From an uncultured Lachnospiraceae bacterium (GTDB lineage: Bacteria > Bacillota > Clostridia > Lachnospirales > Lachnospiraceae), in the NCBI GenBank assembly GCA_910579325.1, contig CAJTTU010000097.1, positions 1 to 6,683 of the forward strand: DNA of 6,683 nt, written 5' to 3'. The notes beneath the pieces are model-generated. The model was not told the origin of the DNA. It was given only the letters and a program-made list of their open reading frames with translations, and searched no databases. The translations under genes and the position numbers were made by a program. Shown here piece after piece: positions 5,535 to 6,683 of the stretch. Each line of letters begins with the position of its first letter. Position 1 is the stretch's first letter.

Positions 5535-6683
5535 TTATGCGTCGTTCGAATCAGCTGACGAATGGATTGTTGGCGATGCGTCACAGTCTGACGGTTTATA
5601 CAGATAAACGAAAAAAGTCAGCAGCAAAAAGTAGGCGAACTGGATCGGGTTTACAGTCTGGTCCATGTTCAGGAGAAACAGGATGCCAAGCCAGCTTCCC
5701 AGAGCGAAGAAGCTGCGGCTGACATAAATCGTATAGGCGGCAATCAGCAGAATCAGTACTGCAAACAGGATGCCTGCAGGGATGGAAAAACGCAGGGCGT
5801 GATTCAGAAAGACATTATGGCAGTTGTCCACATACAGCTCTCCCATGGCATGCATTCCGAAGTGGGACCCAAAGCGCTGGCCTATCCCTGCGGGGTTTGC
5901 CAGGATATTCTGAATGGATGCCGTCCATATGGGGATTCTGGCGCCTAATGTGTACAGGCTCCGCTGCCGGCCGATCAGAGCCAGAACGGCGATGCCGGCT
6001 GCCGCCAGTATCCCTCCGCCGATAAAAGTATACTTATATCGCAGCAGTCCTTTCTTTTTCAGATCATCTAAGAGCATTCCGCCAAGGCCGAGTATGAGTC
6101 CGCCGAAAGCGGACATCGTGTCGCAGATATACAATCCGTACAGCAGAAAAAGAAAGAACCCCCAGCCGACCCACTGTCGGGTGAACGTTCTGCGGTGGCG
6201 CAAAACAAGAAAGATGCTCATAAGAAGTACCAGCGCGTACTGGCTTTTATGGGGAAAGAGCCAGCTGCAGCGGATGCCATATTCTTCTTTCTGACCGTTC
6301 AGGGACGCGGCGTCCCAGCGGATATTTAACGACTGCAGTTCATATTTATGGAACATAAAAAAACAGCAGAGGGTGGAGATTACCGTGACGAACAGGATAA
6401 AACGCAGTAAATCCATCTCTTTAATCTTTTGTCCAGGCATACAGAAAACCAGAAACAGAAAAAACAGAATGCCGACAGAATAATTTACCTGATCCCAGTA
6501 CCACTGGCCGTACAGGCCGTTGAAATAGTAACAGACCGTATTATATAAAATCAGCGTGACGATGCAGACTGCGGAGAAGATACGGGCAGTCCGATCTGCC
6601 GCGTACTGTCTGGGACAGAAAAGCAGGTACCAGACCAGTGTGATGACGATCATGATATTGGGCAGTACCAAACGTATATAATA
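5535..6683 (-). CDS. O-antigen ligase/Wzy-like polysaccharide polymerase (5' end probably beyond window)
   Basis: The frame on the minus strand ends at TAA (5535-5537) and stays open to the window edge, giving 382 residues. A TTG at 6671 would give 378 residues, but it has no ribosome site in the few bases visible and the upstream codons (Tyr-Tyr-Ile-Arg) stay open, so the true start is probably outside. The protein is highly hydrophobic, with about ten membrane segments. Numbered from the TTG, ARIPIWTASIQNILANPAGI (244-263) and DNCHNVFLNHALRF (282-295) fit the Wzy_C domain: Arg245, Trp249, the NP.G.G turn and His285 lie in one large loop, as do the essential Arg and His of WaaL-type ligases. 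LFPHKSQYA (138-146) is the usual earlier His-containing motif. It would polymerise or ligate lipid-linked glycan units outside the membrane. Ligase and polymerase cannot be separated by motif alone. It is transcribed against the neighbouring operon. Confidence 0.82.
   Translation of the reverse strand, partial: YYIRLVLPNIMIVITLVWYLLFCPRQYAADRTARIFSAVCIVTLILYNTVCYYFNGLYGQWYWDQVNYSVGILFFLFLVFCMPGQKIKEMDLLRFILFVTVISTLCCFFMFHKYELQSLNIRWDAASLNGQKEEYGIRCSWLFPHKSQYALVLLMSIFLVLRHRRTFTRQWVGWGFFLFLLYGLYICDTMSAFGGLILGLGGMLLDDLKKKGLLRYKYTFIGGGILAAAGIAVLALIGRQRSLYTLGARIPIWTASIQNILANPAGIGQRFGSHFGMHAMGELYVDNCHNVFLNHALRFSIPAGILFAVLILLIAAYTIYVSRSFFALGSWLGILFLLNMDQTVNPIQFAYFLLLTFFVYLYKPSDCDASPTIHSSADSNDA

Noticed and set aside
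5537..5722. Small plus-strand frame of 61 residues beginning after the SGNH-like gene, with GGGGG upstream
   Set aside because: It overlaps the end of the minus-strand polymerase gene, has no recognisable motif, and is low in hydrophobic content and rich in Arg/Ser as antisense shadows are.

Overview
The window (roughly half G+C by eye) looks like part of a cell-surface polysaccharide or glycopolymer gene cluster from a Gram-positive anaerobe of the Clostridia, most likely Lachnospiraceae-like. This assignment is an inference. It rests on the protein families, the strong AGGAGG-type ribosome binding sites and the tightly packed operon, not on a marker gene.

Layout: five genes read rightward and one reads leftward from the right edge. 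On the plus strand come the C-terminal end of a DegT/DnrJ/EryC1/StrS sugar aminotransferase (to 199), a 512-residue polytopic GT-C-like glycosyltransferase (196-1734), a DUF6625-like putative glycosyltransferase with a DxD motif (1827-2807), an AlgI/DltB-type MBOAT O-acyltransferase (2789-4375) and a membrane-anchored SGNH-hydrolase-like protein (4450-5502). Two junctions overlap (ATGA at 196-199; 19 bases at 2789-2807) and the other two gaps are 92 and 74 bases, so the five are probably one transcription unit. On the minus strand an O-antigen ligase/Wzy-like polymerase (5535 to the right edge) converges on them. A 32-base gap and an 11-bp inverted repeat (5481-5507) lie at the meeting point.

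Likely joint role (inference): the aminotransferase supplies an amino-deoxy-sugar nucleotide, the GT-A-like (DUF6625) and GT-C-like enzymes add sugars on the inner and outer faces of the membrane, the Wzy/ligase-like protein polymerises or transfers the glycan outside, and the MBOAT/SGNH pair decorates it with an acyl group, probably acetyl. No DltA/DltC, transporter or initiating glycosyltransferase is present in the window, so the polymer cannot be named.

There are no RNA genes, CRISPR arrays, insertion sequences or attachment sites that I can support. No stretch over 300 bases lacks a gene. The points most worth a second look are the missing block V Asp in the SGNH protein, a perfect 10-bp GC-rich hairpin inside the DUF6625 gene, a short echo of the GT-C gene's 3' end in the following spacer, and the opposed orientation of the polymerase gene. 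I did not find convincing evidence of a wholly new type of system.
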